This document shows, one piece after another, positions 34,748 to 45,707 of a stretch of DNA of 64,000 bases; position 1 is the first letter of the stretch, and each line of letters begins with the position of its first letter. Origin of the DNA: Arachnopeziza araneosa (Eukaryota; Ascomycota; Leotiomycetes; Helotiales; Arachnopezizaceae); NCBI GenBank assembly GCA_003988855.1, contig QYAI01000121.1:1-64000 (forward strand), written 5' to 3'. Position numbers and translations under genes: made by a program. Under the pieces are notes generated by a model. It did no database searches, was not told the origin of the DNA, and was given only the letters and a program-made list of their open reading frames with translations.

Positions 34748-35649
34748 TTATGCATCATGTAAGAACTGAACGAGCCAATTCACAACAGCATTCTTCCCCC
34801 TGGTCATGGCTTCTCTCTCACCAGGCTTTCTCTCATCCCCTCTAACCATACAAGCATGCTCCACGCCAGGAAAATGCTGATAATCAAATGGCACACCGAG
34901 CTTCATAATAGTCTCAAAGGCATGTGACTTCAACTCAGTAGTAAAGACATGATCTATCTCAGGAGCCAAGATCTGCACTGGTACAGCAATCTCATCGATA
35001 TCCTTCTTCGTCAACAGGGACGGATGACCAAGAGTGACGCAGTCCACTAGCGAAGGTTGATGTTCCTTGGCACCCACTGGAACACCTGGAGTCAGTATTT
35101 TCCTTTTAGAGCGTGTGTTGGGAGTGAGGAGGATCGAATGCCGCCAATGGGGTTGTCCTGAGAGTGCATCACATGAATACTGTCTCAGGAGCAAAAGTAA
35201 CAAAGGATTGATAGAGCCCGGGGATCCTTACAACGGAAGCAGGCCCATCCACCATAGCAGAATCCTACGGCGCCTAGTTTCTTGTACTGCTTTCGTAACT
35301 TTTGGGCACATTCAAAGATCTCTGGCTCGCGAATCGAGCGGGCATTTCGACCCATGAAACCGGGGAGATCGATTTCACCCCATCGTCCATTCAAAAGTGG
35401 TTCGAAGGGCAGCACTTCTCCGGAGAAGAAGTCGGGGACGTAGACTGTAACATTGGCTTCCTCTGCGTAGTGATCAGCGAGGAGGCGAACGTTGGGAAAG
35501 CTCCAACCGAGGAGATCATGGATTATAAGAACAGCGATTGTTGGGTTTGTACCCGAGATGTAGGTGTTGTGATTGCCGAGTTTTGAGATGCGACCTGTGG
35601 GTTGGCCTGACCATGCAAAGGTCTTGAGGCAACATGAATGAACCGACAT
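34748..35649 (-). CDS. Dienelactone hydrolase family protein
   Basis: Two exons (35649-35232, 35076-34748; 155-bp intron) give 248 residues. The catalytic triad is visible: C131 in AVGFCYGG, D181 in APEIDHVF and H213 in PGVEHACMVRG. The intron joins CFR to LGAKEHQPSLVD in phase 1; reading through would stop soon after the nucleophile. This fold hydrolyses dienelactones in aromatic-ring degradation, but many fungal members act on other esters or lactones, so the substrate is open. No secretion signal. It faces SCAP across 1.4 kb and converges with RIT1. Confidence 0.9.
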
Positions 35650-37063
35650 ATTAGGGACTAGAGCTTGAATAGCTTTTGCTTGCGATTACCAAGGTGGATT
35701 GAGGCTGCAAGATCACATTAGCAGGCATAATACGAGCCGAGCCGCGAGCGTACTTGGGTACCGGGACTCGTCATGAGTCGGCAGTCCAGGATTGCCATCA
35801 ACAAGAAGTTGTGCAGTCCTAAAAGAGGTCTTTCAAGTGCGTTCTCTCCAGACATATTTGTAATACGGAACCCCGGCTCTTCCATTGTGTGCACATATTC
35901 TCTTACACGAAACATCTTGATTGTGACTCAGAGAGTTTAGAGGCTTAGGTTCCTCGGTGGACCGCGCCGTACCTGCGACCCTCTGCATTGTCATCTGGTG
36001 GCTGTATCCAGTCCGATTGGTTCGTTGCCAAAGTCCTCGTGTGAAGCCATTCGGGTCCACTCTGGTCCACGGCCATTCAGATTAGGCGGTGAAACGGGTG
36101 CAGTAGTGCCTCTGGCGATCATGGTCTGATTTTGCGGGAAAAACAGCTGATTTTACGCCGGCTTCATAGACATAATCATTGCTGAGTATTAAAGGTAAAA
36201 AGCCCTCCAAAGTAATCGTGAAGTTGAAAGTGGTCTGCGGGTGTAACATGTTCGAAACACCTTCTCCAGTCACCGTACCTCGATGTCGCTGTCTTCTTGC
36301 GACAGACATCGCCTCTTAAGATCGCGATGAGAGACAGCGGAGAGCTGAGGAAAGACAGAGCTTGCTTTTGGCAATTCGTCGCGAGACGGTGATTCGTTGC
36401 AGATCTGCAAACAACAGGAGGCCTATTAGCCAAGATGGAAAACAGTAAGTCTGGACAATCCCATATGTGCTACGGGCATTTTTCGTCACAGCGCCCCTTA
36501 CGAAGAGGCATGAGGCCCAACGAGCGCATTGTCCACCGTGGTGAGACCAGAGCGCGCTCAAGACCAGCAAGCAACGTCAGAAGCAAGGAACAAGACGGCG
36601 ACTCGCAGCTACGGGACCACCGAGTATGTTCAAGAGGACGGACAACAGACAGATAAGACGCCTCTCGACGGAAGGGTAGTTATCGGCGGGTTTGGAGCGC
36701 GGGTAGATTGTCAACTCGGTCGGCTCGCTTGAGACGGGGACGGAGGAGCTTCCTTGCCTTGTAGTCCCTCAACACTCACCTCACTCGTCACGCAACGACA
36801 ACTCCACCGCGGCACTCTCCTTTGCGCGAATCGATTCGAGCACTATGCGATATTAACCTTCAATCACACAACAATTGCACCATGCTCTCCATACCTCGAC
36901 AGGATCAACCTCCTCCGCCCCAGCCAAGCAACCAGTGCCACCCACCTCTACCTCCATCCAATGCGCATCAAGAAAGGTCGCCCTGACTAATTGTCTCTCT
37001 CAAGTTGTAGTCTCGCCCATTTCCCACATCTGGATTGGCAACGTCGCCGATAATCCATCATCA
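35650..37063. promoter_or_regulatory. Divergent region between dienelactone hydrolase and SCAP
   Basis: 1.4 kb with overlapping short frames on both strands (35718-36990), none with a recognisable protein. The part near 37063 is C-rich (cacctctacctccatcca) and probably the SCAP leader. I did not find a defined sterol-regulatory element. Confidence 0.4.
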
Positions 37064-40000
37064 ATGATTTGGTACCTGTTGTACCCCTTTCGAGGGTAAG
37101 TGCTTGAACCCTCTACCGCCCATCTTCTGACCGCTGCATAGAACAACAGAGCCACCCATTCTTGACCCAAAACATCCTCTTCGATACGCCTTTACTCGAT
37201 ACGGGAATCATGCTGCGCGACATCCAGTTATTACCCTCTTGATATCTATAGCTACGGCTGTCATACTATTATATCCATTTCCATTCTTATATACAAATAA
37301 TTTCACAAATGGCTCTTCCAATCTACCACATCACGTCTGGACTTCAGCACAGCCATACGAGGGAAGAGGAGACATACGTCCTGATGTTGTTATGCGATCG
37401 GTATGGGTGCATGGTACGCAGGAAAATCATACCCTCGGTCAGCACTGACGGATTGCAGGAAGCTACATGAAAGCCCTTGAACCGCATGTCCTACTGACCG
37501 CTTTGGACATACAGGATGAACTTCTTGGATCGACTGTTAACTTTGATCCCCGACGACCATCGAATCAAATACCGCCTGGCGCTGCAACCCTTGATTTGAC
37601 CACGGAGATGCGGGACACATTTCATGCCATTAATGGGTTGAGCAATTCATCCTGGTTCTTTCATTCTCCTCTACAATATTGGTCTTGTTCATCTGAAAAT
37701 ATCACTAGCGACAACGACATTATCACCACCGTAAATCAGCGTTCTCGCCAGGCTACTTCTGTTAATGTTACTCTTCGTCATTCGATTGTTTTTAGTGGTA
37801 AGCGCTTCGAAGATCACCGATTGGTTGCAGCCGATGCTTTGGTGATTACTCTGGTCCATATACTGGATTCTCCAGTTGGTCGACAATGGGAGAGGAAGGC
37901 TGAACAAATGGCTTACCAAAATTCTGCCAGATGGCGTATATATCCAGCGGATGGCAGGTCACTCACCAGTACATTATACGAGTTCAGATTCCAACCTCTC
38001 TCATTTCAAGATGATTTATTCCTTGGCATAGCGTATACTCTATGTACCATTTACTTTCTCTTACGCCTAACGAAGTTACGAGCTTTGAGATCACGACTAG
38101 GTTTGATTATTGCAGTCATTGCACATATTGCAATGTGCATGGTTTCTAGTTTCACCATCTGCGCGGTTCTAAAGATCGACCTATCAAAAATGCCGAGAGA
38201 AACATATCCTTTGGTTGTCGTCACTTGTGGACTAGAGAATATCTTCCGCCTGGTCAACGCTGTCATCATGACACGATCTGAGGATTCAACGGCTACTCGG
38301 ATAGGTGAGGCTCTTGGGAGGACCGGTCACGTTGCTTTGGCAGGAGTAGGAGAGAAATTAGCCATCCTTTGGCTCTTATCTAGATTTACCTATCCGCCAA
38401 TCACCGCATTCTGCACCTTTGCCGCAATTGCCTTTATTTTCGACTTCTTCTACAAGTTGACATTTTTTACTGCTGTTCTGAGTGTTGATGTCCAAAGACT
38501 GGAGTTAAATGATGCACTGAGTAGAGCTTATTCTCGGAATGGCCACTTGGTAGATGCTGAGGGACCAGCGAAACGATCCTGGAGCGATGCACTGTTAAGT
38601 GGAGATGCTCCATTCTCGACTCGGATTGCTGGGACTATTGTCATGATAGGTTTTGTCTTGATGGCCCAGTGGCATTTTTTCGATAACGAATCCTTGTTTC
38701 AAACAGGCTTTCGACTGTTTAAAGCTATCAGATCGAATCCACTACCTCTATCAAATCAGGCATCATTACTATCGGTTGACATCCATCAAGCACGGACACC
38801 GACCGCTTGGCTCAAGCTACAAGACCATGAAACTGCCCACGAGGTTATCAAAGTGATCAAACCTCGGGCGAACAGCTATATAGCTCGTGTGTATGATCCA
38901 ATCATATTTGTTCTGGATGGCGCAGATAGAACACCTAATCAATTCGGCGTACGGCCTTTTCTTCCAGCCGCTTATGACTTTGCGAGGAACCAATTCGGGA
39001 TATTCGCTCTTACAGTCATCATTGTAGTAGCAGCTGTATCTCTTTTCATGAATTACCTTTTATGGGATGACAATCTGGAAGGCGACGATGGTTCTCGACC
39101 TGATGATGAACCACTTATATCTATCAAGACACTGAATAGAGGTCACAACCTCGATATATTACTTCTCACTGCTTCCAGCGAAGGTGTTATCGTCACAGTG
39201 GGTTTGGATAGATGGATTCGAATCTGGGATGTTCGAAAAGTGGCTTTCAGTTATGTTGTTTATGATCCGGAATCCGATATAGATCCATTCCCGGTTTTGG
39301 CTGTTGCCCTTGATAGCGACTCAAACTGGCTAGCCATCTTGTCTTCTAAAGACAAGGTATTTCTTTGGAACATCCCAGAGCAGAGATGGGGTCCTTCAAT
39401 TGATGTCAAAGTTCGCGGTCGAAAACCTGCAGGCTTCTTCTTTGGATATGACAAGGAAGAGTTGATCAATCCTATATTTGTGGTCCGCCAAAATGGATTG
39501 ATGTCCGAGCTTCGGGTGGAAGATAAAAAGGAGTTTCAAATATGCCGCAGTACGCTGGTTTCTGTTCGTCGACTCTTGGAAAAGCCAACTCCGTCTTCGG
39601 ATCAACCGATTCTGATCGTTACAGCTTCCAAGACGGGATGCGTCCATGTTGCTTCTCAAGTTTCAGATGGTTGGGTTTCTCAAGAGATCGAGGCCTTGGA
39701 TCTCAATGACGACAATCAGGTTGTCTCCGTATTACCGCTGCCCACCCTTGGCTCATTTCTTGCCGTACACAGCCACTCAGTGGATCTTATTGACGTTTCA
39801 GCAAGAAGAGTTACACATACCTTCAACACAAAACTCATGAAACCTAATACTTTGAGGTGCTTTCACTCTTCGCGTCGACGTCCGCAATGTGGATCTGTGG
39901 GACTAGCAAGCTTTGCTATTGCATATACAAGCGCTGAGACGGGCCAGTGTATATTGCAAAGCTATATACCTCAGCGAGAAGGTGATACAATCTGCTTTCG

Positions 40001-40541
40001 CAACCCTGATTCCCCAGGTAGTCAGACTTGCTGCCTCTGGCGTGAGACGATAGAACATCAATATGAAGTCGAGAATCCAGGAGAGTGGGAAGCTCTTCAG
40101 TCTGGCTATCTAGTGGGCATACGAAGAAAGGAATTGGGTCTTAAGATAAAAGAATCTCGAACTAAGCCTACTGCTAATTCAAGTATTCGCCGCCGCGGTG
40201 TCAATATCAGCCTTGGCCGCCCGCAGCCCCAAACTGATATGGAGCAAGATCAATGGGAGGCCTGGGCAATCTCTGGACGGGGAGAGAGATATGTTGAACC
40301 TCTTTGCGAACCCACAGAACAAGACCATCTCCTCGTCCTAGACTTGGGACCTATGTATAAAATGGGAAGACGGAGTATTGCTGTTGCATTAGGGAACGTG
40401 GTCAAAGTTATCACGGTCGGACGTGAAAAGTTTGACGGCGAAGAAAATAGTAATGATGATACGGCTTTTGTGGGAATGGCAACTTCAAGAGTAGCACGTA
40501 GGAAGAAGGTTGTATCAAGGAAAAAATCGGCGGTGATATAA
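37064..40541 (+). CDS. SREBP cleavage-activating protein (SCAP/Scp1)
   Basis: Three exons (37064-37095, 37142-37413, 37459-40541) give 1128 residues. Exon 1 encodes only MIWYLLYPFRG, the conserved N-terminus that leads into GTTEPPILDPKHPLRYAF. Hydrophobic helix 1 (HPVITLLISIATAVILLYP) is followed by a lumenal loop. The sterol-sensing domain then spans roughly residues 270-430 (TKLRALRSRLGLIIAVIAHI, TCGLENIFRLVNAV). A further helix near 600 (IFALTVIIVVAAVSLFMNYL) precedes the cytosolic C-terminal WD40 half (VTVGLDRWIRIWDV). SCAP sits in the ER membrane, binds SREBP and escorts it for cleavage when sterols fall, controlling ergosterol and, in several fungi, hypoxia responses. Neither SREBP nor Insig is in the window. 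Confidence 0.93.
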
Positions 40542-41599
40542 ATTAGATTGTGGGCGTGACTTGTCATTATACTTGGCGAATAGGGTCAAAAGGCGGCGTT
40601 GGTGTGGCATTTTGATGATACCCTGGAAATGAATTGATGGTGTACTTGGTTTGGGTGAATGATTTCTGGAGAGGAGTCTATTCTGTATTCGAGTATTTGG
40701 TGGTTTCGACATTAGGCGTGACCTGACTAGAGAGAATGGAATCATCAAAACTTGAGAACGTTTGCAATGACCTCGTTATATTTCATCAAGCAAGACATGG
40801 CCTTTTTGTGGCTGAGTTGTGGTATACCCTGATATTCCTTTTCTGGGCTGTAATAATAACTGCTTTTGTGGAAAATGGCGTTTTGCTTGCTGGTTGTACA
40901 GAACTCTAAGGAAACCACCTCTGTTCTTTAGCCGGGATCCTTACAACTAACCGAACTTTCGGCAAACCCCCAGAAGAATAGGCAGTTATTCAAGATGTTA
41001 ACATCAATCAACAATTCCTAACACTTTAACCGCGTGAAACCATCTCCCCCCTTTCAAACATGGGCGCTACGCTATTGGTCTCAGCTCTGCCCATTTCTAC
41101 GACTCATTCCGGGAGCATCGGAGATGCATAGCATCGGTCTCATCGTCTTCCAGCAGCAACCAACCACGCAAGGAACGTGCTGTGGTTATCCATCGTGGTG
41201 GAGGGTGGCTGTCTCACGCGAGAGGCCATGGGATGGAAGCCGATGGAGGAGCGAAGGGGCGAGGTGGTTTAGGTAATACGACACGAGTGGTCAGATGTTC
41301 CTTCGCACACCTGTCTTGTTTTCCATTGTGCACTATCGCTGTTTCTGCTATTGCCATCGACATCTCTACTGCTTTCTGCAAGCTACCCCATCTCTTGATT
41401 CGATGGTCGATTAGTTGTTGGCCTTGAAGGAGGTGTTCTTCACCATAGGCAAGCTAGCAAGTCGCAAGTCACAAGCCAACCAGCGAATCTTCCGAGACTT
41501 CCGCGATTCTACTTGATCGAGAATCTGGATACAGATATCAAAGTCTCGAGCTGAAGAGACATTGTATCCAAGAAAAAGACGTTTGCAGCAAAAATCAAG
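40542..41599. other. Intergenic region
   Basis: The 1.06 kb after SCAP show no supported gene. Frames on both strands are short and overlapping. Confidence 0.4.
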
Positions 41600-41788
41600 A
41601 TGTATCTCCCTCTGAACCCGAGGGATCCTCCTGCTCCAGAGCAAGAATTTGGGCCGGATCCTATGGCTAACCCGAGGGTTCCATTTCCGATGATTATGCT
41701 TTTGGTTGGTATGGTTATTGTTGCGATTATCGGGGTTGCGACGCAAGGGAGAGGGAATGTCTCTCGGAGGAGGGATGATGATGTTTGA
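41600..41788 (+). CDS. Possible small single-span membrane protein
   Basis: An ATG-started frame of 62 residues: a proline-rich N-terminus (MYLPLNPRDPPAPEQEF), one clear hydrophobic helix (about 30-48, containing MIMLLVGMVIVAIIGVA) and a basic/acidic tail (SRRRDDDV). The helix and charge distribution suggest a real tail- or signal-anchored peptide. However, I know no family, and a 149-residue open frame runs on the opposite strand. Treat as tentative. Confidence 0.35.
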   Translation: MYLPLNPRDPPAPEQEFGPDPMANPRVPFPMIMLLVGMVIVAIIGVATQGRGNVSRRRDDDV

Positions 41789-42349
41789 GAGATGCACAGG
41801 AAACCAAGAGAGAACGAGCCCGAGGTCTGAATGGAGAGGCACTGGCCGAGTGATGGACATTTATTCCTTGGCTTCTAGGACAAAGAAACTTGAAAGGCGT
41901 TTGGAAATGTTATTGGGACTCGGATCTTGTTATGATATGGATGGAGATTGGCGTTTATGGATATCTGGAATGTATATGGGAAGTTGATATGAACAATAGA
42001 CTGTACGCGACAAACGTTGTGGAGATTTGTCGGGTGTTATCCTGTACTATATATGCGAGGCAAACGAAAGATTCATATCGACCGTTCTACTGAATGTATT
42101 CGGGAGGTTCGTAACGACTACTTGATTGCCACCGTGATACGACTCATAGTTGTAATATCAACCTTTTCCAACCTCTATCTTCCCAAGTCAAACAAAACAC
42201 AAAGCTACAGTCAACATGGTATCTTTTTTTTTTACTATACCCAAAGTACAAAAGAAAATACCTAAAGGTTGGATGTGAACCCCACTCTGCAGATTTATTC
42301 ATCTGATGTTAACCAAGGCACCCAGCAAGACCAAGTTCCTAGGGAAAAA
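41789..42349. other. Intergenic region
   Basis: No gene seen in these 561 bp. There is a T-run near 42226 and an A-run immediately before the F-box ATG at 42350. Confidence 0.35.
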
Positions 42350-42731
42350 ATGGCAGAGGAAAACTTGAAAGGTATGATAAACCATTCTTACACAATCTCA
42401 CTCTAATGCTATAGTGCCAGCCAACCTCGCCAACCTCCCAGCCGAAGTCACCCTCGAAATCATGTTCCACCTAGGAGCCGCCAACTCAACCTGTCTAGGC
42501 CTAGCCTGCAAGAAGCTGTACCAACTCCACCGTGCCACCTTCGGAAGCGTCAGTCTCGGGACCATGATGGAATATCATACCGATCAGGTCCATACACGTG
42601 TTGATCTTGGTTTCATCCTACAGACTGGTTGGCTGCCGTGTGATCTGGCCTACAATTTTGGCACCAAGAGGTTTATGGCTGGTGGAAATTGGCGGTATGT
42701 TTGGTTCCAGAGGTCGGCCTTTGCTTATTGA
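42350..42731 (+). CDS. F-box-like protein
   Basis: Two exons (42350-42371, 42415-42731) give 112 residues. The 22-nt first exon encodes MAEENLK with a strong A-rich start context. The 43-bp intron (GTATGA...CTCTAATG...ATAG) joins it to VPANLANLPAEVTLEIMFHL, a typical F-box opening (LPxEVxxEIxxHL). Next come LGLACKKLYQLHRATFGSVS and a short tail with several Trp and Tyr residues. F-box proteins link substrates to SCF ubiquitin ligases through Skp1. No substrate-binding repeat is present; many short fungal F-box-like proteins are of unknown role. A related gene lies 1.2 kb away on the other strand (43927-44531). Confidence 0.7.
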
Positions 42732-43018
42732 TCTTTAGGGAGTGAATGCGTTCTGGATGGGCGTCTTGGAGAATTTGCACAAGCGGCGTAATCAGCCAAG
42801 CACTTTGGATGTGGATTTTTGAAGAACTCTTCTTGCATACTTGAGCGTTGAATACAAAATTTATCTCCTTTCTTGAACACTACGAGATAAATTCCGATTC
42901 ATTCCATGTGAATCGCCATCTAAACCAAGTATAGTTTTTTAATGCCTTCCTCTCTCGTTCGTTCAGATACTAGTACATATTTTACAGTAGTATTACGGTA
43001 AATCATCAATACTTCCCA

Positions 43019-43606
43019 TCAACCTGCCAAAGCCTTCCCAATCAATCCTTTACTCCTCCCACTCATAGGTATCTGCAAAGCCAGTTCGTGTCCTGTCTCA
43101 CTCATCTTTCCCCAAGTCTTCCTCAATATACTAATGATCTTCTCCTCGTCATGTTCTTTCTCAAACGCCTCAAACTGGTCATCCAGAAACACCAAACACG
43201 CCACATCTTCAAGGACCTTTGTCTCCTCATTACTTTTTAGATCCTCTTTCCTTATTAACCGCGCAACCTCTTCCGCTTCTTCGGTAGTGAAGTTACACCC
43301 TACGCATATCGCACTCGCCAGATCGGCTTGTCGTTTCTTGAGGAAGCTTCGCCAGTTCAGATAGCCGGCTTTGGTAGTGGGGTAGGAAGACCGAGGAATC
43401 TCCCAGCGACGAAAATGCTGAGCGCGGATGGCGACTCGGAGGGTTGGAGAGGCGTCTGGATGACGGAGAGTGAGGTATTGTGTCATCTTATGCGCGTAAT
43501 GGAGCTCGTAGGGTACGTCATTACCATCTACTATGGCGATGTTCGGGTCTTGAGAATGGGCTTCATCGATGAGGGAGATGGCTGCTTCCCAGTTTTTGGA
43601 GGCCAT
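43019..43606 (-). CDS. DUF4202-family protein
   Basis: A single exon of 195 residues, no signal peptide. The sequence matches the conserved fungal/bacterial DUF4202 family, sometimes labelled glutamyl-tRNA-synthetase-like. Signatures include AISLIDEAHSQDPN, PYELHYAHKMTQYL, RVAIRAQHFRRWEIPRSSYP and VLEDVACLVFLDDQFEAF. Histidines in HYAHKM and RAQHFRRWE and the acidic DVACLVFL stretch look like an HD-type metal-binding helix bundle. That comparison is my inference. The biochemical role is unknown. It lies between two F-box-like genes. Confidence 0.85.
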   Translation of the reverse strand: MASKNWEAAISLIDEAHSQDPNIAIVDGNDVPYELHYAHKMTQYLTLRHPDASPTLRVAIRAQHFRRWEIPRSSYPTTKAGYLNWRSFLKKRQADLASAICVGCNFTTEEAEEVARLIRKEDLKSNEETKVLEDVACLVFLDDQFEAFEKEHDEEKIISILRKTWGKMSETGHELALQIPMSGRSKGLIGKALAG

Positions 43607-43926
43607 GGACCAGAGAGGATATGGAAATAACGTGATTGATATTCCGCACCCTGAGAGCTTAGATCAAAGCAAAATACAATTCATGTTTGAACGTTGAAGC
43701 CATTCAGAGGAGGGGCAGCGATAAGATAAGATGTGTTACATAAGCAAAGGTCATTCCTAACCTCATAAGTTAACTTAAGTTATCCAAATCCTCATGACAC
43801 AAACAAGACAAAGGAGCCAGATTCCACCTCCAAGCTACACAACCATCAAAATAAGCAAGTGCTCCCAGAATTATACCGGTCAAACCCGCAACTCCAACGC
43901 TCTAATCATTCAAACATATCGTATTC
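43607..43926. other. Intergenic region
   Basis: These 320 bp hold the presumed promoter of the DUF4202 gene and the 3' flank of the second F-box-like gene. No element recognised. Confidence 0.3.
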
Positions 43927-44531
43927 TCATCGTCGTCGATAATACTCCCTGTCATAGTCCTCATACCCTTTAAACTCTCTCAGTCCACCATATGTTCTGA
44001 TCTTCCGCTCATAATACTCTCTATCCTTTTCTCTTCTCCTCTCATCCAACCCTCTCAACCTATCTCTGGAAACCAAACGTTCACTCTCCCAATCCAGCAC
44101 CATCTTCTGCGGCAGCTCCCTCTTCAAAGTAAACACCATGGGCAATCCATAATCAGGACTTGTCTCAAAGAGGCTGACTTTGCGATGTCTTGAACGGTGT
44201 AAGGGGTACAGCTTTCTGCTCGAGAGGCCTGCAGATGTGGAAGCGTACGGATCCAAGTGGGAGAAGACGTTTTGTTGAACTTCGGGAGGCATGCTGGTTA
44301 GGTACGACTCCCGGCGAGGTGCTGTGGAATGTTAGTTGAAGACTTGAACAGATATGCAGGAGTTGAACCTTGGATATATTGAGCTGGACGATGAGGAATC
44401 TCAGGCTCACACTCCCGCTCTCGCTCTCGGTGGCTCTTGTTCTTGTAGTCAACTGCACGAACTCGGAAGGAACGATGTCGATGGCGACGACGACGTGGGG
44501 ACCTTTTGGTCCACCACAGTGTGAAGTGCAT
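43927..44531 (-). CDS. F-box-like protein with basic N-terminus
   Basis: Two exons (44531-44369, 44321-43927; 47-bp intron with branch point CAACTAAC) give 185 residues. Exon 1 is strongly basic (KRSPRRRRHRHRSFRVR, then SHRERERE). Exon 2 opens with an F-box-like core, LTSMPPEVQQNVFSHLDPYA, and GLSSRKLYPLHRSRHRKVSL, which resembles the neighbour at 42350. The C-terminal third is rich in Arg, Glu and Tyr (RREKDREYYERKIRTYGGL) and probably forms a charged helix. The function is unknown; the F-box call is moderate because the hydrophobic pattern is short. Confidence 0.6.
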
Positions 44532-44968
44532 TTTATATCTGATAGAGTGCCTTGATTAGTCAATGTGGGTATCGACGTGTTCGTACGGAATTGGAGGAAA
44601 TGGAAGTTGCAGAAATGACTGGATATGCCTGAATTTCATTCATCTCGTCCCTGTTTTGTATTTCACGCTTTTTTCCAGCTGATAGAGTCAGTTGGGGCTT
44701 GGCTTGCAGTTAGACTGAATGATCTAGCAAGTCATTACCTCTTTTACAGAAGGATTACGAGTCTGGGCCCTGTTTGAGTACAAATCGTCACCTATTTTAT
44801 CACTCAAGTCAAGTTTGTAAAGCAAGTGTGCCTCGTGTTTGATGATCCAACCACCATTTTGCATTTATTATCTCATTATGAGCCGCATGTATCACTCAGC
44901 CCTATCCGCTGACCCCTCCAATCATCTGTGTACATATGATGTTTCAGGCATCACTGTCCCGTGACTAG
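44532..44968. other. Intergenic region
   Basis: These 437 bp hold no recognisable gene. They contain the likely promoter of the basic F-box-like gene and the 3' flank of the orphan unit at 44969-45506. Confidence 0.3.
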
Positions 44969-45506
44969 TCACATGCCCTTCATTCCCATCCCTTTTCCAC
45001 CTCTTCCACTGTTTTCCACCCTTTTCCATCCCAGTAGCATGCTAGTCCTGGCAGATGTGTCCCCGCATCCCAAGATTTCGCACCCACTCTGTATCTCACC
45101 GCACCCATGTGCCCATATCAGGAAGAGTTCGAAGCTTTCCAGCCATACTCGAAAGTAGTGGGCATGGATGTGATCCTTGGGACACCACCGACCATTGTCT
45201 TTCAAGGCCGTATTCTATGGAGTTTTAGTAGTGCTCGTGTCAATGAGGAGAATGAAATACCTTGATGAATGTGGCACAGGCTGTGTGACTTGAACTTCGG
45301 AGGGTTTGAAACGAAGTATGAGGTTCGAAGTTCGAAGAGAGGTATGAGGGTTCGAGGTTCGCAGATATGAGGTTTTGAGTCTCGAGGAAGAGGATTATTT
45401 GTTTGAGAGGTAGTCCTTCTCGAGATTCTGCCAAGGTTGGAAAGGTTGCGTTAAGTAGATGAAACCTTACCTTGAATGAATGTGTGTTGTATTGGCGCGT
45501 GCTCAT
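44969..45506 (-). other. Candidate spliced orphan transcription unit
   Basis: A TATA box (tataaaag, 45707-45700) is followed on the minus strand by a leader rich in aacatc repeats, a short upstream frame near 45550 and an ATG at 45506. An intron with good motifs lies at 45260-45215 (GTATTT, branch CTACTAAAAC, CATAG). Splicing it alone joins 45506-45261 to 45214-44969 in phase and gives a 163-residue protein with no known relatives. A second possible intron (45470-45428, GTAAGG...GGCAG) would cut the frame to about 22 codons. So this may be an orphan protein gene or a noncoding RNA. Confidence 0.3.
45316..45390. repeat. Degenerate 25-bp tandem repeat
   Basis: Three imperfect copies of a unit beginning tatgagg and containing ttcgaag/ttcgagg follow each other with about 25-bp spacing. 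They lie in the putative first exon of the orphan unit. Confidence 0.5.
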
Positions 45507-45699
45507 GAAGAATCATGTTTTGTTCGGAAGAGCAGTCGCGTTGAAGGCATATTGACTAGAGATGATGGTGGTAATCAACTGAAGAAGATGTTTGATGTTT
45601 GGATTGAAAGATGTTTCAAGATTGAAGAAGCTCTTGATGTTTGAGCTGTTGTGCTGTGATGATGTTCTGAGAATGGACTCAAGAGGAAGAAACTCCCTT

Positions 45700-45707
45700 C
45701 TTTTATA
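45700..45707 (-). promoter_or_regulatory. TATA box of the orphan unit
   Basis: The minus strand reads tataaaag here, about 200 bp upstream of the ATG at 45506, followed by an A/C-rich leader. This is one of the clearest core-promoter motifs in the window. Confidence 0.45.

Noticed and set aside
35718..36990. Several overlapping frames of 60-85 codons on both strands
   Set aside because: No motif, inconsistent phases and strand ambiguity; more likely promoter or leader sequence of SCAP.
41411..41860. 149-codon frame on the minus strand
   Set aside because: Basic, proline/arginine-rich composition typical of an antisense shadow; no ATG-anchored family match.
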